A DNA stretch of 10,407 bases from an uncultured Leuconostoc sp. (GCF_946222815.1 NZ_CAMJRK010000054.1:1-10407); one strand, 5' to 3'. Positions 1-6,562 are shown, numbered from the stretch's first letter. The notes: a model not told the origin generated them from the sequence alone. A program made the numbers and translations.

Positions 1-49
1 GCAAGCACTTGACCCAGCTAAATTAAAAAGTGATGACGTTGTGATTTAA
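1..49 (+). CDS. C-terminal tail of an unidentified protein (5' end outside window)
   Basis: One plus-strand frame is open from the window edge to a TAA at 47-49 and encodes about 15 residues ending LKSDDVVI. The other two plus frames stop at about base 12 and base 24. The piece is too short to assign to a family. It ends 77 bases before the next start. It could be the end of a gene upstream of the NTF2-like/MDR pair, or chance open sequence. Confidence 0.4.
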   Translation, partial: QALDPAKLKSDDVVI

Positions 50-126
50 GTCTAAAAATGGCTGAAATTTTAGCAATAATATTTTTTTGCAAACATGTCG
101 ATAAATAAAGTTTAGGAGAAATTAAA

Positions 127-585
127 ATGGATTTTTATGAAGAAGAATACACAGCAGAGCAGTCAAAAATTGCTGAAACAATAATTAAGATTGAAAAAGA
201 CGCCTTGGATAAGTTTTACAAAGGTGACACAAGTGACTATCAAAAACTTTGGTCGAAAGATAGTTTTACTTATTTTGATGGAAACACATTTCAACGCGTT
301 GATACTTATGAAGATATTCATGATTTCCTCATGACCCGCGTTGAAGGTAAATTGTCCGCAAAAAATTGGGACTTTGTTTCGCCACGTATTCAATTTGGTA
401 TAGACATGGCAGTTTTGACTTATCAATTACACGCTGAAACTAATTATGGCGAATCACATTATAATGTTATCGAAGTTTATCAAATGAATAAAAATAATAA
501 TTGGGAAGTCATCCACTCAACATGGGCGGCAATACGACCATTTGCAAAAAAAGATATTGAAGGAGAAGATGATATTATCATTTAG
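127..585 (+). CDS. NTF2-like / SnoaL-like small protein, copy 1
   Basis: This is a 152-residue protein without a signal peptide or membrane segment, so probably cytoplasmic. Its size and pattern fit the NTF2-like (SnoaL/DUF4440) cone fold: an N-terminal helix with EKDALDKFYKGDTSDY, then a YFDG strand, and a C-terminal IEVY...W.VIHSTW strand pair. Members of this fold are either small enzymes (isomerases, cyclases, hydratases) or ligand-binding proteins; the substrate cannot be read here. AGGAG at 114-118 lies 8 bases before the ATG, fixing the start. It is clearly paralogous to the gene at 5161-5589, with roughly 55% identity by eye over about 120 residues, sharing KGDTS, QRVD.YEDI, VEGKL, DMAVLTYQL and VIHSTW. 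It precedes an MDR gene, mirroring the other copy. An acidic tail (EGEDD) is unique to this copy. Confidence 0.8.
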   Translation: MDFYEEEYTAEQSKIAETIIKIEKDALDKFYKGDTSDYQKLWSKDSFTYFDGNTFQRVDTYEDIHDFLMTRVEGKLSAKNWDFVSPRIQFGIDMAVLTYQLHAETNYGESHYNVIEVYQMNKNNNWEVIHSTWAAIRPFAKKDIEGEDDIII

Positions 586-604
586 AAAGTGAATGATAAT
601 ATCA
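570..604 (+). repeat. 13-bp perfect inverted repeat across the stop codon of the NTF2-like gene
   Basis: The arms 570-582 and 592-604 (core GATATTATCATT and its complement) are perfectly paired around a 9-base loop that contains the TAG stop. No T-tract follows on the plus strand (the next bases are ATTTCAAAAAAG), so a classical terminator is unlikely. It may stabilise the 3' end of the mRNA, attenuate read-through into the MDR gene, or be a protein-binding site. Confidence 0.6.
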
Positions 605-715
605 ATTTCAAAAAAGTTTGTTCGGAATAGATGCTGATATCAATATTAAATAAGTGATCGTCAGTGCTGAGCTAACTAGAATCATAATAATGTGTTACGA
701 AGGAAGAAAAAATAT

Positions 716-1702
716 ATGACAGAACAAATGCAAGCGATTCGACTCACTGAAACATCTTCAGTGGATGATCTGAAGCCAGTTTGGTATGAACGGCCGCAAG
801 TAAAACCAGGATATGTTCTTGTTAAAGTTAAGGCCTTTGGTATTAATGAATCGGAAATCACTAGTCGTAAAGGTGAATCTTCAGCTGATTTTTCATTCCC
901 ACGTATTTTGGGGATTGAAGGCGTTGGTGTGATTGAAGAAGTTTCTGGCGATAGTGACTTTAAAATTGGCCAACAAATTGCCACTATGATGGGTGGCATG
1001 GGACGATCTATTGACGGGTCGTATGCCGAGTACATGTTGGTTAATGAAAAAAATGTGATTCCTTTTGAAAGTGATTTAAGTTGGGATATTATTGGTGCAC
1101 TACCAGAAATGTTACAAACAGCTTATGGGTCCTTGATGCAAGGATTACAGTTGAAACGCGATGATGTCTTATTAATTCATGGGGGCACATCAACGGTAGG
1201 CGTCATGGCAGCTGTTTTAGCTAAGCAAGTTGGCGCTAAAATCATTTCAACTACCAGAAATGCTGATAAGTTAATTGATCTCAAAAAAATGGGTGTTACA
1301 TATCCCATGTTGGATGACGCACAATTATCAGATAATATTCGAGAGATTGCCCCAGAAGGTATTGATAAAGTCTTAGAGTTAGTTGGATTCACGAGTCTGT
1401 TTAAAGATATGAAACTGTTGAAAAAAGGCGGACTAACTTGCTTTACTGGTGCATTGGATGGGCAATGGCGTATAGATAATTTCACACCATTCATGATTCC
1501 AAGCGGAACATTCTTAACAAGTTATGCTGGTAACGCGCAAGACTTGCCTGCTGCTGTTTTTGCCGAAGTACTTGAAAGTATTAAGAATAAAGAGTTAGAG
1601 GCGCCAATTGCCAAAGTTTATCAAGGTTTGGAAAATGTCAAACAGGCACAGATAAATTTGGAGTCAGGTAAATTTGTTGGGAAACATGTGGTTGTGCTTT
1701 GA
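716..1702 (+). CDS. Zinc-independent MDR / quinone oxidoreductase-like NAD(P)H enzyme, copy 1
   Basis: A 328-residue medium-chain dehydrogenase/reductase. The N-terminal GroES-like catalytic domain includes GYVLVKVKAFGINESE and the FPRILGIEGVGVI stretch. The Rossmann part carries the glycine-rich cofactor loop GGTSTVG at residues 156-162. The cysteine and histidine ligands of structural and catalytic zinc are absent, which points to the quinone-oxidoreductase-like branch that reduces quinones or enones with NADPH; the true substrate is unknown. The frame also opens upstream at a GTG (692), but AGGAAG at 701-706 sits 9 bases before the ATG at 716, so I chose that start. It lies 130 bases after the NTF2-like gene and is closed by a strong terminator at 1712-1757. 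It is paralogous to the gene at 4184, sharing the MGG.GR..DGSY.EY segment and overall layout. Confidence 0.88.
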   Translation: MTEQMQAIRLTETSSVDDLKPVWYERPQVKPGYVLVKVKAFGINESEITSRKGESSADFSFPRILGIEGVGVIEEVSGDSDFKIGQQIATMMGGMGRSIDGSYAEYMLVNEKNVIPFESDLSWDIIGALPEMLQTAYGSLMQGLQLKRDDVLLIHGGTSTVGVMAAVLAKQVGAKIISTTRNADKLIDLKKMGVTYPMLDDAQLSDNIREIAPEGIDKVLELVGFTSLFKDMKLLKKGGLTCFTGALDGQWRIDNFTPFMIPSGTFLTSYAGNAQDLPAAVFAEVLESIKNKELEAPIAKVYQGLENVKQAQINLESGKFVGKHVVVL

Positions 1703-1711
1703 TCAGATTCT

Positions 1712-1757
1712 AACATGCCTATTATCAATGATTTATTGATAATAGGCATGTTTTTTT
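1712..1757 (+). terminator. Strong rho-independent terminator after MDR copy 1
   Basis: A perfect 18-bp stem (1712-1729 with 1735-1752, core CATGCCTATTATCAAT) with a 5-base loop runs straight into seven Ts (1751-1757). It starts 9 bases after the stop codon at 1700-1702. Confidence 0.93.
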
Positions 1758-1782
1758 ATCACTAAAATAGTCATACATATCT

Positions 1783-1868
1783 TATAATTCAATGTATATT
1801 TTTTATAGTGAAGCAAACCTGATAACTTTGACAGAATTAAAATCTGTTTAGAAAGTTGTCGGTTTTTT
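1783..1868 (+). terminator. Orphan terminator-like hairpin with an upstream TATAAT (possible short RNA)
   Basis: The outer stem 1818-1829 pairs with 1852-1862 (one bulge, one G.U). The inner stem 1831-1835 ACAGA pairs with 1843-1847 TCTGT. TTTTTT follows at 1863-1868. No gene ends here: the MDR gene is already terminated about 60 bases earlier. A perfect TATAAT lies at 1783-1788 but I see no good -35 box. It is either a backup terminator or the end of an RNA of about 70 nt starting near 1795; I cannot decide. Confidence 0.55.
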
Positions 1869-1943
1869 ATGTCTGAATAGGTTATTGATTTTAAAATGGT
1901 CGTAACATACTATGTTTTCGGTTACCAAGTAGATAACCTGGAC

Positions 1944-1995
1944 AAAAACACACAATGATGGTCGCCTGTTAGATATTGGCAACGCACCATTGTGT
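1944..1995 (-). terminator. Terminator of the ABC importer operon
   Basis: Read on the minus strand, CATTGTGT pairs with its complement (1988-1995 with 1950-1957) just 3 bases after the permease stop. The run TTTTT (1944-1948 on the plus strand, as A5) follows after two bases. The loop is long, about 30 bases, with partial additional pairing near its base. Confidence 0.65.
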
Positions 1996-1998
1996 CAG

Positions 1999-2622
1999 TT
2001 AATTAATTTTAGATGTAACAAAGTATTGCAATAACGTTAATATGAAATTCATAACTACCGTCAATCCAACGGTTAATAAAGTACCCCATAATAAGATCAC
2101 TAAGCTTTGTTGACGTAATCCTAAGAATAATACTGTGCCAAGACCCCCAGCATTAATTGTTGCAGCAATTGTTGTAATACCAATAAGAGATGTCAACGCA
2201 ACGCGTATACCCGAAAATATTGATGAGATAGCTAAGGGTAACTGAACTTTAATAAATATCTGTTCATCGGTCATACCAATTCCTTTAGCTACCGCAATCA
2301 TTTTGGGGTCCACTTCACGGATTCCGGTTATAAAAGAGCGGAGTAAAATGTATTCCGCGTATAAGATTAAGACAATTACTGCAGTGACATTTCCAAGTCC
2401 TGTGATAGGAATTAATAGTGCAAAGAAGGCATAACTCGGAATAGCATAAAGTGTTGAAAAAAAGTAGGTAATACCATCAAGCCAATTATTCTGATTCAGA
2501 AAGTAAGTAATGATTAATGTTCCCAATAAAATAGCAAGTATTAATGCTATCCCAACTAAAATAGTGTGTTGAATTGTATCATGTATTAGAGAATTTGCGT
2601 TTGCTTGCCAATAGTTAATCAC
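1999..2622 (-). CDS. Quaternary-amine ABC importer, membrane permease 2 (OpuC/OpuB-type)
   Basis: A 207-residue integral membrane protein of the BPD_transp_1 permease family, matching OpuCD/OpuBD-like subunits in size. Hydrophobic segments lie at about residues 18-41, 52-73, 76-97, 142-170 and 173-200. The cytoplasmic coupling (EAA) loop spans about 109-140, with AVAKGIGMT...IFIKVQLP, and would dock on the ATPase. The start is GTG at 2622. A perfect GGAGG (2630-2634, plus-strand CCTCC) lies 7 bases upstream, and the gene overlaps the ATPase end by 8 bases, implying translational coupling. It is the last gene of the operon, with a terminator directly after it. With permease 1 it should form the transmembrane channel for a betaine, choline, carnitine or similar compound; the substrate is not deducible. 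Confidence 0.9.
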   Translation of the reverse strand: MINYWQANANSLIHDTIQHTILVGIALILAILLGTLIITYFLNQNNWLDGITYFFSTLYAIPSYAFFALLIPITGLGNVTAVIVLILYAEYILLRSFITGIREVDPKMIAVAKGIGMTDEQIFIKVQLPLAISSIFSGIRVALTSLIGITTIAATINAGGLGTVLFLGLRQQSLVILLWGTLLTVGLTVVMNFILTLLQYFVTSKIN

Positions 2623-3388
2623 TTAAATGCCTCCATAAACTTTGTTGTTTTTGGACTGTTTGCATTAAGTCTTTTACAAAAGAGGTTGCTGGGTTCTTTA
2701 CAATATTTAAGGGTCGATCAAATTGTTCAATCTGACCATTATGCATAATCATGACGCGATCTCCCAATGCGAATGCCTCGTTAACATCATGGGTTACAAA
2801 CAAAAATGTTTTTGTATGCAAATCACCATGAATTTGTTTAATTTCTGCTTGCATCTTTAAACGTGTGAGCGCATCAATGGCACCAAATGGTTCGTCAAAT
2901 AGCACAAAATTTGGATTACCAGCCAAAGCTCTGGCCACGCCGATTCTCTGTTGTTGACCGCCTGATAACTGACTGGGGTAGCGTGTAGCATATTTATTGG
3001 CAGGTAGTCCGACAAGCTCTAACAACTCTGTGATGCGCTGTGTGATTACTGGTGTCTCCCACTTGAGTAATTTTGGCACAACGGCGATGTTTTCACTAAT
3101 TGACATATGTGGGAATAAGCCGATTTCTTGTACGACATATCCCATTTGTCTTCTCAAATCAATGACATTTAATGTTTCAATTTGTTTATTATTGATCAAT
3201 ATTTCTCCCGAGGTTGGTTTTATTAATCGATTAATCATTTTTAAAGTTGTTGTTTTTCCAGACCCGGACGAGCCTAATATCGTAATGAATTCGCCACTTT
3301 CAATTGCAAATGACAGATCTGGAATGATGCTGTTTTGTTCATAATTTTTTTGAACGTGTTTGAATTGAATTGCTGGTTTATCTGTCAT
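2615..3388 (-). CDS. Quaternary-amine ABC importer, ATP-binding subunit (OpuCA-like, no CBS domains)
   Basis: A 257-residue ABC ATPase that powers the importer from the cytoplasmic face. Walker A GSSGSGKT is at residues 39-46, Q-loop VVQEIG at 85-90, signature LSGGQQQR at 141-148, Walker B FVLFDEP at 161-167 and the switch histidine of VTHD at 200. The core resembles the OpuCA/OpuBA/ProV group (FGAIDALTR after Walker B). Bacillus-type OpuCA is about 380 residues because of tandem C-terminal CBS domains that sense ionic strength or c-di-AMP. This protein ends soon after the ABC core, so that sensor is missing. The start ATG at 3388 comes one base after the upstream permease stop, with AAAGG as ribosome-binding site. 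Permease 2 overlaps its 3' end. Confidence 0.93.
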   Translation of the reverse strand: MTDKPAIQFKHVQKNYEQNSIIPDLSFAIESGEFITILGSSGSGKTTTLKMINRLIKPTSGEILINNKQIETLNVIDLRRQMGYVVQEIGLFPHMSISENIAVVPKLLKWETPVITQRITELLELVGLPANKYATRYPSQLSGGQQQRIGVARALAGNPNFVLFDEPFGAIDALTRLKMQAEIKQIHGDLHTKTFLFVTHDVNEAFALGDRVMIMHNGQIEQFDRPLNIVKNPATSFVKDLMQTVQKQQSLWRHLSD

Positions 3389-3389
3389 A

Positions 3390-4022
3390 TTAGTTTTGTA
3401 CCTTTCTAATTAACATATCAAATAGTAACATACTGGACAGAGATAATATGGCCACAGAAGCGCCACCAATAATTAACATATCCATCCGATAGAGGCCTAA
3501 TCCGGTAAAAATTAGGGTTCCTAAACCTCCTGCACCAATATAAGTCGCTAAAGTTGCACTGGATACAATTTCGACCCAAGATAGTTTAATGCCGTTTAAG
3601 ATAAAAGGTAAAGCTTCTGGAAGCTCAATTTTTCTAAAAATATCAAAAGGTGTCATACCTAGTCCAGTTGCTGCTTCCCTCATGTATGAGGGAACTTCTA
3701 AAAACCCCAAGGTTGTATTAATGACTAGTGGCGGCAGTGCCAACACAAATAAAGCGATGAGTGCAGGTAGGGTGCCAACACCAAGAAATGGAATCAAAAT
3801 AAAAAGTAATGCTAAAGTGGGAATAATTCTCAAAAATTGTGTGAAACCAGTACATATTTTTGAAAAGAGCGGACTTTTGGAGCCAAAGTACCCCAATGGT
3901 AGTGCAATTATAAGAATCATTATTAGGGTCAATAAACTAATTTGTAAATGTTGAATCACATATGTCCAGTATTTAACATGATTGTCTTTAAAATATAAAA
4001 TTATTTGTTCTATTAGATTCAT
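3390..4022 (-). CDS. Quaternary-amine ABC importer, membrane permease 1 (OpuC/OpuB-type)
   Basis: A 210-residue permease and the first gene of the minus-strand operon. Hydrophobic segments lie at about residues 24-46, 60-82, 84-105, 148-174 and 182-204. The coupling loop carries MREAATGLGMT at 114-124 and KIELPEALP at 131-139, the EAA motif of binding-protein-dependent permeases. It is homologous to permease 2, as expected for an OpuCB/OpuCD heterodimer. The gene order permease-ATPase-permease without the binding protein differs from opuC (ATPase-permease-binding protein-permease) and recalls the permease-ATPase-permease part of YehZYXW. GAGGA lies about 10 bases before the ATG. A promoter with MerR-type 19-bp spacing lies immediately upstream. 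Confidence 0.9.
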   Translation of the reverse strand: MNLIEQIILYFKDNHVKYWTYVIQHLQISLLTLIMILIIALPLGYFGSKSPLFSKICTGFTQFLRIIPTLALLFILIPFLGVGTLPALIALFVLALPPLVINTTLGFLEVPSYMREAATGLGMTPFDIFRKIELPEALPFILNGIKLSWVEIVSSATLATYIGAGGLGTLIFTGLGLYRMDMLIIGGASVAILSLSSMLLFDMLIRKVQN

Positions 4023-4049
4023 GCTTTCTATTCCTCACAATCAAATTTA

Positions 4050-4080
4050 ATTATATACTATGACGTTTAGGTATAGTCAA
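4050..4080 (-). promoter_or_regulatory. MerR-type promoter/operator of the importer operon
   Basis: On the minus strand, TTGACT (4075-4080) is followed after exactly 19 bases by a perfect TATAAT (4050-4055). A 21-bp imperfect dyad (4057-4077) with ACTAT and ATAGT ends fills the spacer; one half-site reads ACTATGACGT. The over-long spacer with a centred dyad is the established architecture of promoters remodelled by MerR-family activators. It lies about 28 bases before the permease 1 ATG (4022), giving a leader of roughly 20 nt. Confidence 0.7.
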
Positions 4081-4113
4081 TATACTTAAGGTTTATAATT
4101 ATTATTTCTTTTG

Positions 4114-4144
4114 TTGACTGTGACGTAAGAAGATAGTTTATATT
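4114..4144 (+). promoter_or_regulatory. MerR-type promoter/operator of the MDR2/NTF2-like/binding-protein cluster
   Basis: TTGACT (4114-4119), a 19-base spacer and TATATT (4139-4144) form a plus-strand promoter. The spacer holds a 21-bp imperfect dyad (4117-4137) with half-site ACTGTGACGT on the left and ATAGT on the right. A 17-bp alternative (TTTATA, 4137-4142) matches the -10 consensus worse. It lies back to back with the divergent importer promoter; the two TTGACT boxes are 33 bases apart. Confidence 0.65.
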
Positions 4145-4161
4145 AGTGATATATTCAAAAA

Positions 4162-4180
4162 GAAAGAAGAAAGAAGAAAG
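4162..4180 (+). repeat. GAAAGAA tandem heptamer (2.7 copies) serving as the purine-rich ribosome-binding region
   Basis: Two full copies of GAAAGAA plus GAAAG end 3 bases before the ATG of the MDR2 gene. No AGGAGG-like sequence is present, so initiation relies on a weak purine-rich leader. Short tandem units here could vary in copy number between strains. Confidence 0.6.
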
Positions 4181-4183
4181 ACT

Positions 4184-5134
4184 ATGAAATCAGTTGTTAT
4201 CAAACAAGCAGGTGGTCCAGAAGTTCTAGAGTTTGAGGAACGTGATATTCCGAAGGCAACACAAAATCAAAGCGTGATTAAAATCCATGCTTTTCCAGTT
4301 CATCGCTATGAAGTTTTAACACGTGAAGGTGGGTCAGCGTCGGTGAAATTTCCCAAGGTAATAGGTATTGAGGCTGTTGGTGAAGTTTATACCACGTCAA
4401 AAGAAAGTCAATTAGAAAAAGGTCAGAAGGTTATTATCCTGATGGGTGGTTTCGGTAGAGACTTTGATGGGAGCTATCAAGAATATGCTTTAGTCCCTGA
4501 CAGTATTATTTATCCTATTACCTTTGATGGTACATGGGTTGAATTAGCTAGTCTGCCTGAGACATTCTATACTGCGTTTGGCGCATTAAAAGCCACACGA
4601 TTAAGTAAAGGACAATCACTGTTAGTTCGGGGAGGGACTACAGGTGTTGGTATGGCGGTTTTGCTGTTAGGCCGAGCCTTAGGTTTGTCTGTCACGAGTA
4701 CTACTCGTCAGGAAAGTCGCGTTGATTTTTTAACAGAATTAGGTGCGCATACTGTCGTGTTGGATAAAGATAACCGTCTCGAAACAGACAAAAAGTTTGA
4801 TGGCGTGATAGACATGGTTGGAACACCGGCAGTCGAAAACTCACTATCACATTTGAAGGATGGTGGTATATATACATTAGTCGGACTATTGACAGGTGAC
4901 TGGGTTTGGAAAGAATTCGATCCGTTTACTAGTCTTGTTAATAAATATGCTATCATGTATGATTCGTCAGATGTTAGTGGTAGCGACGTTAAAGAAATGT
5001 TTGATATTATTAACGAAAATAAGTTATCAGTGCCAATTTCAATGGTATTTAAACTCGAAGATATTCAAGAGGCGCATCGATATGTCATGGAAACTGATCG
5101 ACCAATTGGTCAAGTTATTATTACCAACGATTAG
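4184..5134 (+). CDS. Zinc-independent MDR / quinone oxidoreductase-like NAD(P)H enzyme, copy 2
   Basis: A 316-residue MDR protein beginning MKSVVIKQAGGPEVLEF, the typical start of quinone-oxidoreductase-like members. The catalytic domain contains FPKVIGIEAVGEVY. The cofactor loop GGTTGVG lies at residues 150-156 and is followed by a Rossmann region. The protein has essentially no cysteines and no zinc-ligand pattern, so it should be a zinc-free NAD(P)H-dependent reductase of an unknown carbonyl, enone or quinone. It is paralogous to the gene at 716-1702 but diverged. It is first in a plus-strand cluster: the NTF2-like gene follows after 26 bases, then the ABC binding protein, which argues for co-transcription. 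Expression probably depends on the MerR-type promoter at 4114-4144. Confidence 0.88.
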   Translation: MKSVVIKQAGGPEVLEFEERDIPKATQNQSVIKIHAFPVHRYEVLTREGGSASVKFPKVIGIEAVGEVYTTSKESQLEKGQKVIILMGGFGRDFDGSYQEYALVPDSIIYPITFDGTWVELASLPETFYTAFGALKATRLSKGQSLLVRGGTTGVGMAVLLLGRALGLSVTSTTRQESRVDFLTELGAHTVVLDKDNRLETDKKFDGVIDMVGTPAVENSLSHLKDGGIYTLVGLLTGDWVWKEFDPFTSLVNKYAIMYDSSDVSGSDVKEMFDIINENKLSVPISMVFKLEDIQEAHRYVMETDRPIGQVIITND

Positions 5135-5160
5135 CACAATGCATAAATGAGGAGAGAAAG

Positions 5161-5589
5161 ATGACTAATACAAATGAAAACTTAACGGAAGAGATTATTG
5201 CCCTTGAAAAGGGTGCATTGGATAAGTGGTTCAAAGGTGATACTTCGGGCTACCTAAACATCTGGTCGCAACAACAGTTTTCGTATTTTGACGGTGCTGT
5301 TCAACAGCGTGTTGACAGTTATGAAGATATCAAAAAATCAGTTTTAGCTCATGTTGAGGGCAAATTATTTGCTGATAGTTATGTTTTTGAATACCCGCGT
5401 GTACAAGCCGTTGATGATATGGCTGTATTAACTTATCAGTTGTATGCAAAAACAACTTTGATTGATATGAAATACAATTGCATTGAAGTATATAAAAAAG
5501 AAGAAGATGGCTGGAAAGTAATCCATTCAACTTGGTCATTTATTCGACCAATGGATATGGACTTTGGTAAAGCTAAAAGCATTGTTTAA
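5161..5589 (+). CDS. NTF2-like / SnoaL-like small protein, copy 2
   Basis: A 142-residue cytoplasmic protein with the NTF2-like pattern: EKGALDKWFKGDTSGY near the N-terminus, YFDG, QRVDSYEDI, VEGKL, DMAVLTYQL and VIHSTWSFIRP near the end. The strong match to the gene at 127-585 shows a duplicated family. The many identical residues around YFDG, DMAVLTYQL and VIHSTW probably line the shared cavity, so both copies may act on related ligands. A GAGGAGAG ribosome-binding site fixes the ATG at 5161. It lies 26 bases after the MDR2 stop and 16 bases before the binding-protein start, an operon-like spacing. Its persistent pairing with an MDR reductase suggests consecutive steps on one compound, which is inference. 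Confidence 0.82.
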   Translation: MTNTNENLTEEIIALEKGALDKWFKGDTSGYLNIWSQQQFSYFDGAVQQRVDSYEDIKKSVLAHVEGKLFADSYVFEYPRVQAVDDMAVLTYQLYAKTTLIDMKYNCIEVYKKEEDGWKVIHSTWSFIRPMDMDFGKAKSIV

Positions 5590-5605
5590 AAGGAGAATTT
5601 GTAGA

Positions 5606-6505
5606 ATGAAAAGAAAAAATAAAGTGGGATTAGTCGCACTAATAGTTATTATTTTGGCAATTGTTGGCATAACAGTTGGCAATCATTACAGTCGCTCTAA
5701 TGAAACTATCACGGTTGGGTCAAAAGATTTTACCGAAGGACAGATTGTTAGTGAAATTTATGCGCTAGGCCTTGAGGATCACGGATACAAGGTGACGCGT
5801 AAATCAAACATTGCTAGTTCTGTCATTCCTGAAGCAATTAAAAAAGGTGAAATTGATCTTTACCCAGAGTACACAGGAACGGCTCTCTTAACTATCCTGA
5901 AGGCACCAATGGCAACTAATCCAGAAAAAGTAGCCAAAACAGTGAAAGAAGGTTTGACTAAGCAAGGGAAAATTACGACTTTGGATTATGCGTCAGGCAA
6001 TGATTCACAAGGTATTGCCATAAAAACGAGTATTGCTAAGAAATATAACATCTATACAATTAGTGATTTACAAAAGAATGCCGACAAAATACGCTTTGCT
6101 TCGCAAGGAGAATTTGATGAACGGACAGATGGCTTAAAAGGATTGGCAACAAAATATGGGGCATTTAACTTTAAGTCTAGTAAAGTCTACGACAATGCAT
6201 TAAAATACAAAATTTTAAAGTCAAATCAAGCCGATGCGACACCTGCATATACAACTGAAGGGCAATTAGCTGATACTGGTGATTTTACTGTTTTGAAAGA
6301 CAACAAAAACTTTTGGCCACCCTATAATCTTGTACCAATTATCCGCCAAGATACTTTAAAGAAGAATCCTAAAATTGGGAATATTTTAAATCAAATTAAT
6401 AAAAAACTTGATACAGGCACCCTAAGACAACTTAATAAGCAAGTCGACCTTGATGGTGAAAAATATCAAGTTGTTGCGAAAAAGTTTTACAAGAATAATT
6501 ATTAA
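5606..6505 (+). CDS. Quaternary-amine ABC importer, substrate-binding protein (OpuCC-like), membrane-anchored
   Basis: A 299-residue protein of the OpuAC/ProX type II binding-protein family. After a basic start (MKRKNK) comes a hydrophobic segment at about 7-25, then the mature fold begins with TVGSKDFTEGQ at 36-46. Hallmarks are DLYPEYTGT at 84-92 and the later PPYNLVPI stretch, both typical of binding proteins for betaine, choline, carnitine and related compounds. There is no cysteine near the N-terminal segment, hence no lipobox; the protein is probably tethered by an uncleaved helix or secreted. AGGAG at 5591-5595 supports the ATG at 5606; an upstream ATG in the same frame (5564) would overlap the preceding gene. 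It should deliver substrate to the permeases encoded at 1999-4022, yet it is encoded divergently from them behind an MDR and an NTF2-like gene. Confidence 0.9.
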   Translation: MKRKNKVGLVALIVIILAIVGITVGNHYSRSNETITVGSKDFTEGQIVSEIYALGLEDHGYKVTRKSNIASSVIPEAIKKGEIDLYPEYTGTALLTILKAPMATNPEKVAKTVKEGLTKQGKITTLDYASGNDSQGIAIKTSIAKKYNIYTISDLQKNADKIRFASQGEFDERTDGLKGLATKYGAFNFKSSKVYDNALKYKILKSNQADATPAYTTEGQLADTGDFTVLKDNKNFWPPYNLVPIIRQDTLKKNPKIGNILNQINKKLDTGTLRQLNKQVDLDGEKYQVVAKKFYKNNY

Positions 6506-6562
6506 TCTGAATCGAAACAATCAGTCAGATAACATAAATAATCTAATTTGGAGAAGATAGAA

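Noticed and set aside
52..88. CTAAAA/TTTTAG hairpin before a T7 run as a terminator of the entering gene
   Set aside because: The stem is six A/T-rich pairs and the T-run begins 8 bases after it; too weak to call.
692..715. Upstream GTG start for MDR copy 1
   Set aside because: The Shine-Dalgarno AGGAAG (701-706) lies inside this extension and is correctly placed for the ATG at 716. The added residues (LRRKKKY) are not MDR-like.
4896..5150. 84-codon plus-strand frame inside the MDR2 gene
   Set aside because: Shadow frame of the MDR2 coding sequence, with no family features.
5564..5605. Upstream ATG start for the binding protein
   Set aside because: It would overlap the end of the NTF2-like gene, and the AGGAG at 5591 serves the ATG at 5606, which gives a clean signal/anchor sequence.
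6506..6529. TCTGA...TCAGA hairpin after the binding-protein gene as a terminator
   Set aside because: The stem is only 5 bp and no T-run follows, so it does not argue against read-through into the esterase.
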